Shown here one piece after another: positions 40,648 through 53,828 of a stretch of DNA of 64,000 nt. The stretch is from Virgibacillus oceani (GTDB lineage Bacteria; Bacillota; Bacilli; Bacillales; Amphibacillaceae): contig NZ_BMFR01000017.1 of NCBI RefSeq assembly GCF_014638995.1, forward strand, positions 1 through 64,000. The letters run 5' to 3'. A program made the translations under genes and the position numbers. Every line of letters begins with the position of its first letter. Within the stretch, counting starts at the first letter, position 1. The notes below the pieces were generated by a model. It was not told where the DNA came from. It worked only from the letters and a program-made list of their open reading frames with translations, and did no database searches.

Positions 40648-41082
40648 ATGTTAATGCCTAAACGTGTAAAATATCGTAGACAACACCGTGGTAAAATGAG
40701 AGGCCAAGCTAAAGGCGGAACAACAGTAGCTTTTGGTGAATATGGTTTACAGGCAATTGAAGCATCTTGGATCACAAGTCGTCAAATCGAGGCTGCTCGT
40801 ATTGCAATGACTCGTTACATGAAACGTGGCGGTAAAGTTTGGATTAAGATCTTTCCTGACAAACCATACACTGCAAAACCTCTAGAAGTTCGAATGGGTT
40901 CCGGTAAAGGGGCTCCTGAAGGCTGGGTTGCAGTAGTAAAACCAGGAAAAATTATGTTTGAAATCGCAGGTGTACCAGAAGAGGTAGCGCGTGAAGCACT
41001 AAGACTTGCTTCTCATAAATTGCCGATTAAAACAAAATTCGTAAAACGTGAAGAAATTGGTGGTGAAATCAATGAAGGCTAA
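40648..41082 (+). CDS. rplP: 50S ribosomal protein L16
   Basis: 144 aa from ATG 40648 ([19 protein letters not shown]), the family length; an earlier in-frame start at 40573 lies inside rpsC and is rejected. Binds near the A site. The [10 protein letters not shown] and [16 protein letters not shown] motifs are intact. Ends within the rpmC start region. Confidence 0.96.
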   Translation: MLMPKRVKYRRQHRGKMRGQAKGGTTVAFGEYGLQAIEASWITSRQIEAARIAMTRYMKRGGKVWIKIFPDKPYTAKPLEVRMGSGKGAPEGWVAVVKPGKIMFEIAGVPEEVAREALRLASHKLPIKTKFVKREEIGGEINEG

Positions 41083-41272
41083 TGAAATCAGAGAACTAAC
41101 CACTGCCGAAATTGAACAAAAAGTTAAATCCTTAAAAGAAGAATTATTTAATTTACGCTTTCAATTAGCAACTGGTCAATTGGAGAACACTGCACGCATT
41201 CGCACAGTTCGCAAATCGATCGCACGCTTAAAAACAGTAGCTCGTCAAAGAGAACTAAGCGTAAATAACTGA
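41072..41272 (+). CDS. rpmC: 50S ribosomal protein L29
   Basis: 66 aa from ATG 41072, overlapping the end of rplP by 11 nt. Typical two-helix hairpin with [21 protein letters not shown] start at 41048 is also in frame but would add residues absent from the family. Confidence 0.96.
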   Translation: MKANEIRELTTAEIEQKVKSLKEELFNLRFQLATGQLENTARIRTVRKSIARLKTVARQRELSVNN

Positions 41273-41297
41273 AACTAGAGGGGAGGTTAGCTCCAAA

Positions 41298-41561
41298 ATG
41301 ACTGAACGTAATAATCGTAAAGTATACACAGGCCGTGTTGTTTCTGACAAAATGGATAAAACAATTACTGTTTTAGTTGAGACTTATAAGTTCCATAAAT
41401 TATACGGTAAGCGTGTTAAGTACTCTAAGAAGTTCAAGACACATGATGAAAATAACCAGGCAAAAACTGGTGACATCGTTCGCATCATGGAAACTCGTCC
41501 GCTTTCAGCTACAAAGCGTTTTCGACTAGTTGAAGTCGTTGAAGAAGCGGTAATTATATAA
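41298..41561 (+). CDS. rpsQ: 30S ribosomal protein S17
   Basis: 87 aa with an OB fold. Motifs are [17 protein letters not shown] and the C-terminal [18 protein letters not shown]. Primary 16S rRNA binder. GGGGAGGTTAGC precedes ATG. Last gene of the classical S10 set. Confidence 0.97.
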   Translation: MTERNNRKVYTGRVVSDKMDKTITVLVETYKFHKLYGKRVKYSKKFKTHDENNQAKTGDIVRIMETRPLSATKRFRLVEVVEEAVII

Positions 41562-41972
<411 letters not shown>

Positions 41973-42009
41973 AGCGTAAGAAAAGCCTTGTCAAGGAGGT
42001 GCGAAAAGC

Positions 42010-42321
42010 ATGCATGTAAAAAAAGGTGATAAAGTTAAAGTAATTTCCGGTAAAGACCGCGGTAAACAAGGCACTATTTTAGAAGCATATCCCAAAAAGG
42101 ATCGTGTGCTGGTAGAAGGGATTAACATGATTAAGAAACACGCTAAACCTTCTCAAGACAACCCACAGGGCGGGATTCTTAATCAAGAAGCAGCAATTCA
42201 TGTTTCTAATGTAATGCCAATTGATCCTAAATCCGGTGAACCAACTCGTGTTGGGTATGAAGTACGTGACGGAAAGAAAGTCCGCATCGCTAAAAAATCC
42301 GGTGAAGCATTAGATAAATAA
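42010..42321 (+). CDS. rplX: 50S ribosomal protein L24
   Basis: 103 aa with an N-terminal KOW motif ([19 protein letters not shown]). Assembly initiator of the 50S subunit. AAGGAGGTG precedes ATG. Complete. Confidence 0.97.
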   Translation: MHVKKGDKVKVISGKDRGKQGTILEAYPKKDRVLVEGINMIKKHAKPSQDNPQGGILNQEAAIHVSNVMPIDPKSGEPTRVGYEVRDGKKVRIAKKSGEALDK

Positions 42322-42347
42322 TTTTTAGGCGAAAGGAGGGCGACACT

Positions 42348-42887
42348 ATGAACCAACTTAAACAAAAATATCAAGATGACGTATTACCATCTTTAATGAA
42401 TAAATTTAATTATGAGTCTGTTATGCAGGTGCCAACAGTTGAGAAAATTGTTATCAACATGGGTGTTGGTGATGCGGTACAAAATTCAAAAGCATTGGAC
42501 AGTGCAGTTGAAGAATTAACACTACTTTCTGGGCAAAAGCCTATGGTAACACGTGCCAAAAAATCTATTGCAGGTTTTCGCTTGCGTGAAGGAATGCCAA
42601 TTGGAGCAAAGGTAACGCTTCGTGGTGAACGCATGTATGAATTCTTGCAAAAGCTTATCGCAGTATCACTTCCTCGTGTTCGTGATTTCCGCGGAATTTC
42701 TAAAAAAGCTTTTGATGGCCGTGGTAACTATACTTTAGGTGTTAAGGAACAATTAATTTTCCCAGAAATTAACTATGATAAAGTAAGCAAAGTGCGTGGT
42801 ATGGATATTGTTATCGTAACAACATCGAATACTGACGAAGAAGCGCGTGAATTGTTGGCTCAGCTAGGCATGCCTTTCCAAAAGTAA
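42348..42887 (+). CDS. rplE: 50S ribosomal protein L5
   Basis: 179 aa. Binds 5S rRNA and forms the B1b bridge. The motifs [32 protein letters not shown] and [18 protein letters not shown] are present. GAAAGGAGGG precedes ATG. Confidence 0.97.
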   Translation: MNQLKQKYQDDVLPSLMNKFNYESVMQVPTVEKIVINMGVGDAVQNSKALDSAVEELTLLSGQKPMVTRAKKSIAGFRLREGMPIGAKVTLRGERMYEFLQKLIAVSLPRVRDFRGISKKAFDGRGNYTLGVKEQLIFPEINYDKVSKVRGMDIVIVTTSNTDEEARELLAQLGMPFQK

Positions 42888-43097
<210 letters not shown>

Positions 43098-43126
43098 ACC
43101 CCGATTCGGGAAGGAGGTAATGAGTA

Positions 43127-43525
43127 ATGGTTATGACAGATCCAATCGCAGATATGCTAACTCGTATTCGTAATGCTAACATGGTACGCCATGAAAAGTT
43201 AGAACTTCCAGCATCTAAAATGAAAAAAGAAATCGCTGATATCTTAAAACGTGAAGGTTTCGTACGTGATTATGAATTCATTGAAGATAGCAAACAAGGT
43301 CTATTACGTATTTTCCTTAAGTACGGTGCAAATAACGAGCGAGTGATTACAGGTATCAAACGTATAAGTAAACCAGGACTACGTGTCTATGCAAAAGCTG
43401 ATGAGGTACCACGTGTACTTAATGGTTTAGGTATTGCTATCGTCTCAACATCAAAAGGTGTGTTCTCTGATAAAGAAGCGCGTGCTCAAGCTGTTGGTGG
43501 CGAAGTTCTAGCGTATGTTTGGTAA
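43127..43525 (+). CDS. rpsH: 30S ribosomal protein S8
   Basis: 132 aa, [18 protein letters not shown], ending in [15 protein letters not shown]. Central 16S rRNA-binding protein and the spc operon regulator in E. coli. AAGGAGG precedes ATG. Confidence 0.97.
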   Translation: MVMTDPIADMLTRIRNANMVRHEKLELPASKMKKEIADILKREGFVRDYEFIEDSKQGLLRIFLKYGANNERVITGIKRISKPGLRVYAKADEVPRVLNGLGIAIVSTSKGVFSDKEARAQAVGGEVLAYVW

Positions 43526-43554
43526 TTAACATTTTTGATGAGGAGGTGCATGGA

Positions 43555-44091
43555 ATGTCTCGTATAGGACTTAAGCCAATTCAAATTCCAGATGGTGTTG
43601 AAGTGAAGCTTAATAACAACACTGTTACTGTAAAAGGCCCAAAAGGCGAATTAACTAGAGATTTTCATCATGATATGAAAATTGTTATAGAAGAGAACGT
43701 GATTACAATTGAACGTCCGAGTGATCATAAAGACCATCGCGCATTGCATGGTACAACACGCAGCCTGATTTCAAATATGGTTGAAGGTGTTCACAAAGGA
43801 TTTGAAAAGAGCCTTGAGATTATCGGTGTCGGATACCGTGCTCAAAAACAAGGCAATAAAGTTGTGATTAACGCTGGTTATTCACATCCAGTCGAAATCG
43901 ATCCAATCGATGGAATCGAGATTGATGTTCCTAAAAACACACAATTAATCGTAAAAGGAATAAATAAAGAAACAGTTGGAGCAGTTGCTGCTAACATTAG
44001 AGCGATCCGTCCGCCTGAACCATATAAAGGTAAAGGTATTCGCTATGAAGGTGAATATGTACGCCGTAAAGAAGGTAAAACTGCTAAGTAA
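43555..44091 (+). CDS. rplF: 50S ribosomal protein L6
   Basis: 178 aa from ATG 43555 with GAGGAGGTG upstream; a frame opening at 43519 inside rpsH is rejected. Two repeated L6 domains, with the C-terminal signature [18 protein letters not shown]. Near the factor-binding site. Confidence 0.97.
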   Translation: MSRIGLKPIQIPDGVEVKLNNNTVTVKGPKGELTRDFHHDMKIVIEENVITIERPSDHKDHRALHGTTRSLISNMVEGVHKGFEKSLEIIGVGYRAQKQGNKVVINAGYSHPVEIDPIDGIEIDVPKNTQLIVKGINKETVGAVAANIRAIRPPEPYKGKGIRYEGEYVRRKEGKTAK

Positions 44092-44123
44092 GGTTAGTTA
44101 GGGAGCAGAAAGGAGTGACCTAG

Positions 44124-44486
44124 ATGATCACAAAGCCTGACAAAAACGTAGTGCGCAAAAAAAGACACGTGCGGGTTCGTAAAAACCTTTTTGGTACTGA
44201 ACAACGCCCACGTCTAAACGTGTACCGTTCAAATAAACACATTTATGTACAATTAATAGACGATATTAAAGGTGTTACATTAGCAAGTGCTTCTACAAAA
44301 GATAACGAATTAAAGGTTGAAGCTTCTGGTAATGTAGACGCAGCTAAACAAGTCGGAGAATTAATCGCTAAACGTGCCCAAGATAAAGGTTACAAATCGA
44401 TAGTGTTTGATCGCGGAGGCTACCTTTATCATGGACGTGTAAAAGCATTGGCAGATGCTGCTCGCGAAGCAGGTCTTGAATTTTAA
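44124..44486 (+). CDS. rplR: 50S ribosomal protein L18
   Basis: 120 aa, a 5S rRNA-binding protein. The basic N-terminus ([18 protein letters not shown]) and the [17 protein letters not shown] motif are present. AAAGGAGTG precedes ATG. Confidence 0.97.
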   Translation: MITKPDKNVVRKKRHVRVRKNLFGTEQRPRLNVYRSNKHIYVQLIDDIKGVTLASASTKDNELKVEASGNVDAAKQVGELIAKRAQDKGYKSIVFDRGGYLYHGRVKALADAAREAGLEF

Positions 44487-44506
44487 TCGATAAAGGAGGG
44501 ACATAC

Positions 44507-45010
44507 ATGCAAAAAAGTATTGATCCGAACAAATTAGATCTTGAAGAACGTGTTGTTACGATCAACCGTGTTGCAAAGGTAGTTAAAGGTGGACGTCGTT
44601 TCCGTTTTGCTGCATTGGTAGTGGTTGGAGACAAAAATGGTCATGTAGGCTTTGGTACTGGTAAAGCACAAGAGGTACCAGATGCTATTAAAAAAGCTGT
44701 TGACGATGCAAAGAAAAACTTGATCGAAGTACCAATCGTTGGTACAACTATTCCACATGAAATCCATGGGAGATTTGGTTCTGGTAATGTATTAATGAAA
44801 CCAGCTGCAGAGGGTACTGGAGTTATTTCCGGCGGACCAGTTCGTGCGATTTTAGAACTTGCAGGTGTTGGTGATATTTTGACTAAATCACTTGGAGCAA
44901 ACACACCTATCAACATGATTCGTGCAACTTTAAATGGTTTAACAAACTTAAAACGCGCAGAAGACGTAGCAAAACTACGCGGAAAGTCTGTAGAAGAACT
45001 GTTAGGATAA
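44507..45010 (+). CDS. rpsE: 30S ribosomal protein S5
   Basis: 167 aa. The dsRBD-like N-terminal fold ([20 protein letters not shown]) is where spectinomycin-resistance changes map; the loop looks wild type. The C-terminal domain has a VGTTIPHEI motif. Contributes to decoding fidelity. AAAGGAGGG precedes ATG. Confidence 0.97.
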   Translation: MQKSIDPNKLDLEERVVTINRVAKVVKGGRRFRFAALVVVGDKNGHVGFGTGKAQEVPDAIKKAVDDAKKNLIEVPIVGTTIPHEIHGRFGSGNVLMKPAAEGTGVISGGPVRAILELAGVGDILTKSLGANTPINMIRATLNGLTNLKRAEDVAKLRGKSVEELLG

Positions 45011-45023
45011 GGAGGGAAATACT

Positions 45024-45206
45024 ATGTCTAAAAAATTAGAAATCACCCTCAAGCGCAGTGTTATTGGCAGAGCAGAGGTTCAAAAACAAACTGTTCAAGC
45101 GTTAGGACTTAAGAAAATTCATCAATCCGTAGTTCGAGAAGATACACCATCCGTTCGTGGAATGGTTAACAGAGTATCCCATCTCGTAGCGGTTAAAGAA
45201 GTTTAA
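45024..45206 (+). CDS. rpmD: 50S ribosomal protein L30
   Basis: 60 aa, short bacterial form. Motifs [12 protein letters not shown] and [28 protein letters not shown] precedes ATG, 13 nt after rpsE. Confidence 0.96.
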   Translation: MSKKLEITLKRSVIGRAEVQKQTVQALGLKKIHQSVVREDTPSVRGMVNRVSHLVAVKEV

Positions 45207-45236
45207 TTACACATTAGCGTAAAGGGAGGTGCTCGC

Positions 45237-45676
45237 ATGAAACTTCATGAATTGAAGGCATCAGAAGGAACTCGCAAAAATAGAAACCGTGTAGGTCGTG
45301 GTATGTCATCTGGTAACGGAAAAACTTCCGGCAGAGGACATAAAGGTCAAAAAGCACGTTCAGGCGGCGGTACACGTCCAGGCTTTGAAGGTGGCCAAAT
45401 GCCATTATTCCAACGTCTGCCTAAGCGTGGATTTACAAACATCCATCGCAAGGAATTTGCTATTGTAAACCTTGATGCATTAAATCGTTTTGAAGACGGC
45501 ACAGAAATTACACCTGAGCTATTACTTGAAGAAGGTGTCGTAAGCAAACTTAAAGCTGGTATCAAAGTGCTAGGTAAGGGTGCTATCGAAAAGAAACTTA
45601 CAGTAAAAGCTCATAAATTCTCTGCTTCAGCTGTGGAAGCAATCGAAGCAGCGGGCGGTAAAACAGAGGTGATCTA

Positions 45677-45677
<1 letters not shown>
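45237..45677 (+). CDS. rplO: 50S ribosomal protein L15
   Basis: 146 aa. The glycine-rich N-terminal extension ([20 protein letters not shown]) threads into the 23S rRNA. Its stop TAA shares a base with the secY ATG. AAAGGGAGGTG precedes the start. Confidence 0.97.
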
Positions 45678-47646
<1,969 letters not shown>

Positions 47647-47676
47647 GCATATAACTGTATGAATTATACAGGATGG

Positions 47677-47705
47677 ATGCATTTCTATCTGTTAAAAGGT
47701 ATAAT
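47677..47705 (+). promoter_or_regulatory. Candidate promoter before the KOW gene-infA-rpmJ segment
   Basis: ATGCAT (47677-47682), 17-nt spacer and TATAAT (47700-47705). It lies in the 195-nt gap left by the missing map gene. Structured sequence follows (TTACTA/TAGTAA stem, about 47729-47753). Confidence 0.5.
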
Positions 47706-47841
47706 ATAGTCTCGAGAGGAAATACATTACTACCCGGGGATACTGGATAGTAACGTGGCACATGGTGTTAACTCATTATAATTTACAATCTTTGTTATTA
47801 ATGAAGTAATTAAACTATAGCCTAAGTGAAGGTGATCTTTG

Positions 47842-48177
47842 TTGAGCGAAGATGATTCGATTCCGCTAATAGGTCAAGTTGTTCGTATTATGCAAGGACG
47901 TGAAGCAGGCCAATATGCGGTAGTCATAAAAATGATTGACGATCGGTATGTTCTGCTAGCAGATGGGGAAAAACGTAAATATGATCGACCAAAGAAAAAG
48001 AATCTACATCATATTGAAATTATGGATTATATTTCTCCGGAAGTCCAAAACAGCCTTCTAGAAACTGGTCGTGTCACAAATGGTAAATTACGGTTTGCCA
48101 TAGCTAAATTTGTCAATGAAGTTGTGACTGATTTGAAGAAGGGAGATCAACACGATGGCGAAAGACGATGTAATTGA
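47842..48177 (+). CDS. KOW-domain RNA-binding protein (YbzG-like)
   Basis: 111 aa from TTG 47842 (TTG 47839 is also possible), AAGGTGAT upstream. The N-terminal KOW/L14e-like fold ([19 protein letters not shown]) is followed by a basic patch ([11 protein letters not shown]). Bacillus encodes a similar protein between map and infA, presumed to bind ribosomes or RNA. Its 3' end overlaps infA by 23 nt. Confidence 0.83.
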   Translation: MSEDDSIPLIGQVVRIMQGREAGQYAVVIKMIDDRYVLLADGEKRKYDRPKKKNLHHIEIMDYISPEVQNSLLETGRVTNGKLRFAIAKFVNEVVTDLKKGDQHDGERRCN

Positions 48178-48373
48178 AGTGGAAGGTACCGTTAATGAGA
48201 CATTGCCAAACGCAATGTTTAAAGTAGAGCTTGAGAATGGGCACACGGTATTGGCTCATGTATCTGGAAAGATCCGTATGCATTTTATTCGTATTTTACC
48301 AGGTGACAAGGTGACGGTAGAACTTTCCCCGTATGATTTAACCAGAGGACGAATTACGTACCGTTATAAATAA
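48155..48373 (+). CDS. infA: Translation initiation factor IF-1
   Basis: 72 aa OB-fold protein, starting [20 protein letters not shown] and ending GRITYRYK, full length. It binds the 30S A site during initiation. GAAGGGAGATC precedes ATG, which lies within the end of the KOW gene. Confidence 0.97.
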   Translation: MAKDDVIEVEGTVNETLPNAMFKVELENGHTVLAHVSGKIRMHFIRILPGDKVTVELSPYDLTRGRITYRYK

Positions 48374-48394
48374 ATTGAGTGAGCTCCGATATAA

Positions 48395-48523
<129 letters not shown>

Positions 48524-48547
48524 TAATCAAGGAGGTGCACTATAGCT

Positions 48548-48913
48548 ATGGCACGTATTGCAGGTATAGATATTCCGCGTGATAAACGTGTAGTAATCTC
48601 ATTAACTTACATTTATGGTATTGGGAAAAATACTGCACAAGCAATCCTTAAAGAAGCAGGCGTTTCAGAAGACACTCGTGTACGCGATCTTACTGAAGAT
48701 GAATTAGGTAAAATTCGTAAAGTAATGGACGAATATACAACAGAAGGTGATCTTCGCCGTGAAGTTTCACTTAATATTAAACGTTTAATTGAAATCGGAT
48801 CTTACAGAGGAATCCGTCATCGCCGTGGATTACCGGTTCGTGGACAGAAAACGAAAAACAATTCACGTACTCGTAAAGGTCCGCGCCGTACAATGGCTAA
48901 CAAGAAAAAGTAA
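48548..48913 (+). CDS. rpsM: 30S ribosomal protein S13
   Basis: 121 aa. Starts [15 protein letters not shown], has a helix-two-turn-helix near [11 protein letters not shown], and a basic C-terminal tail ([14 protein letters not shown]) that contacts P-site tRNA. AAGGAGGTGC precedes the start. Confidence 0.97.
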   Translation: MARIAGIDIPRDKRVVISLTYIYGIGKNTAQAILKEAGVSEDTRVRDLTEDELGKIRKVMDEYTTEGDLRREVSLNIKRLIEIGSYRGIRHRRGLPVRGQKTKNNSRTRKGPRRTMANKKK

Positions 48914-48935
48914 CGTGAAGGAGGTAAGTTAACAA

Positions 48936-49325
48936 ATGGCTCGTAAAACTAATACACGTAAACGTCGTGTGAAAAAGAATATTGAATCAGGTGTAGCTCA
49001 TATCCGTTCTACGTTCAATAACACAATTGTAACGATTACAGATGTTCAAGGTAATGTAATTGGCTGGAGCTCAGCTGGCGCACTTGGATTTAAAGGTTCT
49101 CGTAAATCAACACCATTTGCTGCACAATTAGCAGCTGAAACAGCAGCTAAATCAGCAACTGAAAATGGTATGAAAACATTAGAAGTAACAGTAAAAGGCC
49201 CTGGTGCGGGACGTGAAGCGGCTATCCGTTCTCTTCAGGCAGCAGGCTTAGAAGTTACAGCTATTCGTGACGTAACACCAGTTCCTCACAATGGTTGTCG
49301 CCCACCAAAACGTCGTCGTGTATAA
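48936..49325 (+). CDS. rpsK: 30S ribosomal protein S11
   Basis: 129 aa. [19 protein letters not shown] and the C-terminal [19 protein letters not shown] are diagnostic. It lies on the 30S platform. GAAGGAGGTAAG precedes ATG. A promoter follows before rpoA. Confidence 0.97.
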   Translation: MARKTNTRKRRVKKNIESGVAHIRSTFNNTIVTITDVQGNVIGWSSAGALGFKGSRKSTPFAAQLAAETAAKSATENGMKTLEVTVKGPGAGREAAIRSLQAAGLEVTAIRDVTPVPHNGCRPPKRRRV

Positions 49326-49341
49326 TTGTACCGTATAGAAT

Positions 49342-49370
49342 TTGTCACCCTGTCAATAATGGGTTATGAT
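49342..49370 (+). promoter_or_regulatory. Candidate internal promoter for rpoA-rplQ
   Basis: TTGTCA (49342-49347), 17-nt spacer and TATGAT (49365-49370), in the 233-nt rpsK-rpoA gap. Confidence 0.62.
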
Positions 49371-49384
49371 AGCTAAAAGTGTAA

Positions 49385-49526
49385 GGTGATTAAAAAAGGC
49401 TGCTTTTTTAATCAACCATTACCATTCGGCATCTAGATTGACAAGAAAGTACGAAAGAAAGACAGGTAGTGCAGAAACGCCAACTGCCTATTTGGGGAAT
49501 TTCGGTTAGACCGGCTTGTCTAACCG
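49385..49526 (+). promoter_or_regulatory. Structured leader of rpoA
   Basis: A 14-bp stem with one bulge (49385-49398 with 49403-49417) is terminator-like but followed by ACCATT rather than T. A perfect 9-bp stem CGGTTAGAC (49503-49511) with GTCTAACCG (49518-49526) lies 30 nt before the start. They may set rpoA and rplQ levels apart from upstream ribosomal genes. Confidence 0.55.
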
Positions 49527-49558
49527 GGGTTTCGACGTTTTTAAGGAGGGTTTTATGA

Positions 49559-50503
49559 ATGATCGAAATTGAAAAACCAAAAATAGAAACGGTAGAGATC
49601 AGCGATGATGCCAAATTTGGAAAATTCGTCGTCGAACCGCTTGAACGTGGATATGGTACTACTCTAGGAAACTCCTTGCGTCGTATCCTATTATCCTCAC
49701 TTCCAGGTGCTGCTGTTACTTCTGTTCAAATTGATGGAGCTTTACACGAATTTTCAACGATCGATGGTGTTGTTGAAGATGTAACGACTATCATTTTGAA
49801 CTTGAAGAAACTAGCTCTAAAAATTTACTCCGATGAAGAGAAAACACTAGAGATTGATGTGCAAGGAGAAGGTAAAGTTACGGCTGCAGATTTAACATAT
49901 GATAGTGATGTGGAAGTATTAAATCCTGATCTCCCAATAGCTACAATTAGCAGTAATGGAAGTTTGTATATGAAAATTACTGCAGAGCGTGGCCGAGGCT
50001 ATCGTCCTGCTGAAGCAAACAAGCGTGAGGATCAGCCAATTGGTGTTATTCCAGTTGATTCTATTTTTACACCAGTATCACGTGTGACATATCAAGTTGA
50101 GAACACTCGTGTGGGGCAAGTTACGAACTATGATAAATTAACATTGGACGTATGGACAGATGGAAGCATTCGCCCTGAGGAAGCTGTTTCTTTAGGTGCT
50201 AAAATCTACACAGAGCATCTTAATATTTTTGTAGGTTTAACAGATGAAGCACAGAATGCTGAGATAATGGTTGAAAAAGAAGAAGACCAAAAAGAAAAAG
50301 TAATGGAAATGACAATTGAGGAACTTGATCTATCTGTTAGATCTTACAATTGTTTGAAACGTGCTGGAATTAATACAGTTCAAGAGCTTTCAAATAAATC
50401 TGAAGAAGATATGATGAAAGTGCGTAATCTTGGCCGTAAATCGCTAGAAGAAGTTAAAGTTAAACTAGAGGATCTTGGTTTAGGATTACGTAACGACGAT
50501 TGA
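49559..50503 (+). CDS. rpoA: RNA polymerase alpha subunit
   Basis: 314 aa. The N-terminal assembly domain starts [14 protein letters not shown] and contains [20 protein letters not shown]. An acidic linker ([13 protein letters not shown]) leads to the C-terminal domain ([20 protein letters not shown]) that contacts UP elements and activators. Ribosome binding site AAGGAGGG. Full length. Confidence 0.98.
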   Translation: MIEIEKPKIETVEISDDAKFGKFVVEPLERGYGTTLGNSLRRILLSSLPGAAVTSVQIDGALHEFSTIDGVVEDVTTIILNLKKLALKIYSDEEKTLEIDVQGEGKVTAADLTYDSDVEVLNPDLPIATISSNGSLYMKITAERGRGYRPAEANKREDQPIGVIPVDSIFTPVSRVTYQVENTRVGQVTNYDKLTLDVWTDGSIRPEEAVSLGAKIYTEHLNIFVGLTDEAQNAEIMVEKEEDQKEKVMEMTIEELDLSVRSYNCLKRAGINTVQELSNKSEEDMMKVRNLGRKSLEEVKVKLEDLGLGLRNDD

Positions 50504-50549
50504 TTATATACAGACACCTTTAGATTTTCAGGAAAGGGAGGGATAGTCC

Positions 50550-50903
50550 ATGGCTAGAAAATTAGGTCGTACAACAGACGCTCGTATGGCACTACTTCGC
50601 AACCTTGCATCTGATTTAATTATACATGAACGTGTTGAAACAACAGAAGCAAAAGCGAAAGAATTAAAATCTGTAGTAGATAAAATGATCACACTTGGAA
50701 AACGCGGTGATCTTCATGCACGTCGTCAAGCAGCAGCATACCTGTATAACCAGGAAGCTAACGAAGACGAAAACGTTATTCAAAAACTATTTAATGACGT
50801 TGCTGCGCGCTACGAAGATCGTCAAGGCGGATATACACGCGTTCTTAAACTAGGAGCCCGTCGCGGTGACGGAGCTGAAATGGCAATTATCGAACTAGTT
50901 TAA
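50550..50903 (+). CDS. rplQ: 50S ribosomal protein L17
   Basis: 117 aa, [20 protein letters not shown] with [23 protein letters not shown]. Located near the tunnel exit. AAAGGGAGGG precedes ATG. Last gene of the alpha operon. Confidence 0.97.
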   Translation: MARKLGRTTDARMALLRNLASDLIIHERVETTEAKAKELKSVVDKMITLGKRGDLHARRQAAAYLYNQEANEDENVIQKLFNDVAARYEDRQGGYTRVLKLGARRGDGAEMAIIELV

Positions 50904-50920
50904 TGAAGCATACACGCGTT

Positions 50921-50969
50921 AAGGGCAGGACTGAATCTCTTCAAAGAGGTGAATCCAAGCCCTTTTTTT
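50921..50969 (+). terminator. Terminator of the alpha operon
   Basis: AAGGGC (50921-50926) pairs with GCCCTT (50959-50964), with further pairing inside around AATCTCTT/AGAGG, followed by a seven-T run. Confidence 0.88.
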
Positions 50970-50972
50970 GTA

Positions 50973-51080
50973 GGTTGAAAGGATGAAGCGACTGGTCAGA
51001 AGCGGACGCATAAGCAAGGGGCCGTAAAGCGTGTGATTTTTCACGCTTGGAGTGCCCATTGCTTATGACGGCAGCTTCTA
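50973..51080. repeat. Palindromic repeat family, copy 3
   Basis: Nested dyad: GAAGC (50999) with GCTTC (51074), CATAAGCAA (51009-51017) with TTGCTTATG (51059-51067), and AAGCGTG (51027-51033) with CACGCTT (51042-51048). The middle part GGGGCCGTAAAGCG..CTTGGAGTGCC is shared in pattern with copy 4. It is preceded by GGTTGAAAGGATGAAGCG, which recurs at 51229. Confidence 0.72.
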
Positions 51081-51113
51081 GGAACTGAATCTAGATCTAG
51101 TAATAAAAAGTGT

Positions 51114-51213
51114 AGCGGGCTTGTTCAGCGACGGAGGCCATAGTCAAGGGACCGTAGAGCGCATGGTCTTGGCGCTCGGAGTGTCAATTGACTATGGCAG
51201 TAGTCGCTAGCCC
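51114..51213. repeat. Palindromic repeat family, copy 4 (complete)
   Basis: Outer arms GGGCT (51117-51121) and AGCCC (51209-51213). AGCGAC (51127) pairs with GTCGCT (51203), CATAGTCAA (51139-51147) with TTGACTATG (51188-51196), and GAGCGC (51157) with GCGCTC (51172). It shows compensatory differences from copy 3: the central arms differ in sequence but still pair. Confidence 0.75.
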
Positions 51214-51350
51214 ACGCAAAACTGGATTGGTTGAAAGGATGAAGCGCCTGGCTAATATGTCCAATCACAGCCAGTACCTATTCCAAGCAACTTTCAAAAT
51301 CAACACAACACCCTAGGCCATAGAGCCGAGTTTGAGGAGGTTTGAGCATA

Positions 51351-52190
51351 TTGAGGAATAAATTTATAGAGTTTAGAAATGTATCGTTTCGATATAGTGA
51401 CGAGGAGCCTTGGGTGTTAAAAAATTGCTCGTTTGAAATCTATGAAAATGAATGGATCGCAATTATTGGTCATAATGGTTCAGGAAAGTCGACAATAGCA
51501 AAACTGATGAATGGATTGTTATTTCCACAAGAAGGCGAAATTATTATTAACGGGCAGCAGGTAAATGAAGAAACGATTTGGGATATCCGGAGAGATGTTG
51601 GTATGGTTTTTCAAAATCCGGATAACCAGTTTGTTGGGACAACTGTACAAGATGATGTTGCATTTGGAATGGAGAACCGCGGATTTCCCCGTGCAGAAAT
51701 GGTTAAGCGAATTGAACAAAATTTAACAGCGGTTGGTATGCAGGAATACCGGCTGACGGAACCGCATCGATTGTCTGGTGGACAAAAGCAGCGGGTTGCC
51801 ATTGCAAGTGTATTGGCGATTTCTCCAAAGGTGCTGATATTAGATGAGGCAACTGCCATGCTTGATCCAAAAGGGCGTATGGAAATTATGCGTACCGTAT
51901 CTAATGTACAGGAGGAGTATAAGCTGTCATTAATTACGATTACCCATGATCTTCAAGAGGTTGTCCAAGCGGAACGTGTTCTTGTTATGAACAAAGGTGA
52001 AATCTGGGATGAAGCAACACCTAGAGAGATTTTTGCCAAAAAGGAAGCGCTAAGAGAAATAGGTCTTGATGTACCATTTGTAGCTATATTAACTGATGAA
52101 TTGAAACAGGCAGGTATTTCGATTACAAATGAACCCCTAAATCAAGAGGAATTGCTGGAGGACTTATGGACATTACATTCAAGAACGTAA
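51351..52190 (+). CDS. ecfA1: ECF transporter ATPase A1
   Basis: 279 aa from TTG 51351, 10 nt after GAGGAGG; a TTG at 51342 is too close to that site. ABC ATPase with Walker [12 protein letters not shown]-loop VFQNPDNQF, signature LSGGQKQRV and Walker [13 protein letters not shown]. The Ala in DEAT is typical of EcfA1. With EcfA2 and EcfT it powers several vitamin-binding S components. Overlaps ecfA2 by 25 nt. Confidence 0.96.
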   Translation: MRNKFIEFRNVSFRYSDEEPWVLKNCSFEIYENEWIAIIGHNGSGKSTIAKLMNGLLFPQEGEIIINGQQVNEETIWDIRRDVGMVFQNPDNQFVGTTVQDDVAFGMENRGFPRAEMVKRIEQNLTAVGMQEYRLTEPHRLSGGQKQRVAIASVLAISPKVLILDEATAMLDPKGRMEIMRTVSNVQEEYKLSLITITHDLQEVVQAERVLVMNKGEIWDEATPREIFAKKEALREIGLDVPFVAILTDELKQAGISITNEPLNQEELLEDLWTLHSRT

Positions 52191-53038
52191 GCTATATATA
52201 TCAACGTAACACCCCATTTGCGCACAAAGCAATTGAAGATTTGTCATTTCATATACCGTCGGGTTCATTTGTAGCCATTATTGGTCATACAGGTTCAGGA
52301 AAGTCTACGCTTATTCAGCACTTAAATGGTTTAGTATCACCAAGCAGCGGGGAAGTGACAATTGGCGACTATCGTTTGACTGATGAAAAGAAGCCTAAAC
52401 AGATGAAGGAACTAAGAAGTCGCGTCGGTGTTGTCTTTCAATATCCGGAACACCAATTGTTTGAAGAAACAGTGGAAAAGGACATTGCATTTGGTCCGCA
52501 AAACTTCGACATATCAGAAACAGAAATTAATAAACGAATAAAAGAGGTAATCCCTAAAGTCGGTCTTCAGGAAGAACTCCTCAAACGGTCTCCATTTGAA
52601 TTAAGCGGTGGGCAAATGCGCCGTGTAGCAATTGCTGGTGTTTTAGCAATTAAGCCAGATGTTCTTGTCTTAGATGAGCCAACTGCAGGACTTGATCCTC
52701 GTGGCCAAAAAGAAATGATGGATATGTTTTATACGATGCATCAAGAAGAAGGGTTAACCACTGTACTCGTGACACACAGTATGGAAGATGCTGTAAAATA
52801 CGCTGACCATGTCATTATTTTAAATAACGGTACTAAATATATGGAAGGCAAGCCGGAAGATGTTTTAACGCAACAAGAGGCTTTAAATAAGGTGCAGTTA
52901 GATGTTCCGGAGGCTGTACAATTTCTGCAGTCATTTGAGAAGCGATTTGGTGTACAAATTCCGTTTACACGTCAATCAACGAAGGAAATTGCTCAATCGG
53001 TTCAGCGATATATAAAGGGGGCTGGACCTCATGAGTAG
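52166..53038 (+). CDS. ecfA2: ECF transporter ATPase A2
   Basis: 290 aa. Walker [12 protein letters not shown]-loop [17 protein letters not shown], signature LSGGQMRRV and Walker [14 protein letters not shown]. Its C-terminal domain mediates the A1-A2 dimer. Starts inside the end of ecfA1, and its stop overlaps the ecfT start by 8 nt, indicating coupled synthesis of the module. Confidence 0.96.
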   Translation: MDITFKNVSYIYQRNTPFAHKAIEDLSFHIPSGSFVAIIGHTGSGKSTLIQHLNGLVSPSSGEVTIGDYRLTDEKKPKQMKELRSRVGVVFQYPEHQLFEETVEKDIAFGPQNFDISETEINKRIKEVIPKVGLQEELLKRSPFELSGGQMRRVAIAGVLAIKPDVLVLDEPTAGLDPRGQKEMMDMFYTMHQEEGLTTVLVTHSMEDAVKYADHVIILNNGTKYMEGKPEDVLTQQEALNKVQLDVPEAVQFLQSFEKRFGVQIPFTRQSTKEIAQSVQRYIKGAGPHE

Positions 53039-53828
53039 CTCGCTTATAATTGGACAATATGTACCCGGCAATTCCATTGTTCATCGATTGGATCCCAGAA
53101 CGAAAATTACAGTGATATTTTTCTTTGTGTTTATTGTATTTTTTGCAAATTCAGTGTTCAGTTATGCAACTTTAACCGTTTTTGCTTTGACGACTGTATT
53201 TATAACAAGGATACCAATTCGATATATTATGAAAGGCTTAACACCAGTATGGTTTTTAATTGTGTTTACGTTTATATTACACTTAATTGTAACGAAGGAA
53301 GGAACCGTTTTATTCCATATTTTTGGATTTAATATTTATTCAGGTGCACTTATACAAGGTTTTGCTATTTCAATGCGGTTTTTCTTGCTGATTCTTGTTA
53401 CATCTTTATTAACGTTAACAACAACACCAATTGAAATTACGGATGCAATAGAAGACATGCTTCATCCTTTGAAAAAAATTAAATTTCCCGTCCATGAGCT
53501 TGCATTAATGATGTCGATATCGTTACGCTTTATTCCGACGCTTATGCAAGAGACGGAAAAAATATCACGGGCACAGGCATCACGTGGAGTCGATTTTAAA
53601 ACAGGGCCGTTAAAAGAGCGGATTAAGGCTGTTGTTCCCCTGTTGGTGCCGTTGTTTGTCAGTGCGTTCAAACGTGCAGAAGAATTAGCAATGGCTATGG
53701 AGGCACGTGGCTATCAAGGCGGAGAAGGACGCTCAAAATTGCGAGAGTTAAAAATAGAAAAAATCGACATAGCCGTCTACCTATTATTTGCTCTTGCCGT
53801 TGCCATAGTTTTTTATACACGTAATTAG
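53031..53828 (+). CDS. ecfT: ECF transporter transmembrane subunit EcfT
   Basis: 265 aa with several hydrophobic segments. The coupling-helix Ala-Arg-Gly motifs, AQASRGVDF and [11 protein letters not shown], are both present and contact the two ATPases. The S components for substrates such as riboflavin, folate or biotin are encoded elsewhere. Order A1-A2-T next to the ribosomal cluster is typical of Firmicutes. Confidence 0.96.
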   Translation: MSSSLIIGQYVPGNSIVHRLDPRTKITVIFFFVFIVFFANSVFSYATLTVFALTTVFITRIPIRYIMKGLTPVWFLIVFTFILHLIVTKEGTVLFHIFGFNIYSGALIQGFAISMRFFLLILVTSLLTLTTTPIEITDAIEDMLHPLKKIKFPVHELALMMSISLRFIPTLMQETEKISRAQASRGVDFKTGPLKERIKAVVPLLVPLFVSAFKRAEELAMAMEARGYQGGEGRSKLRELKIEKIDIAVYLLFALAVAIVFYTRN

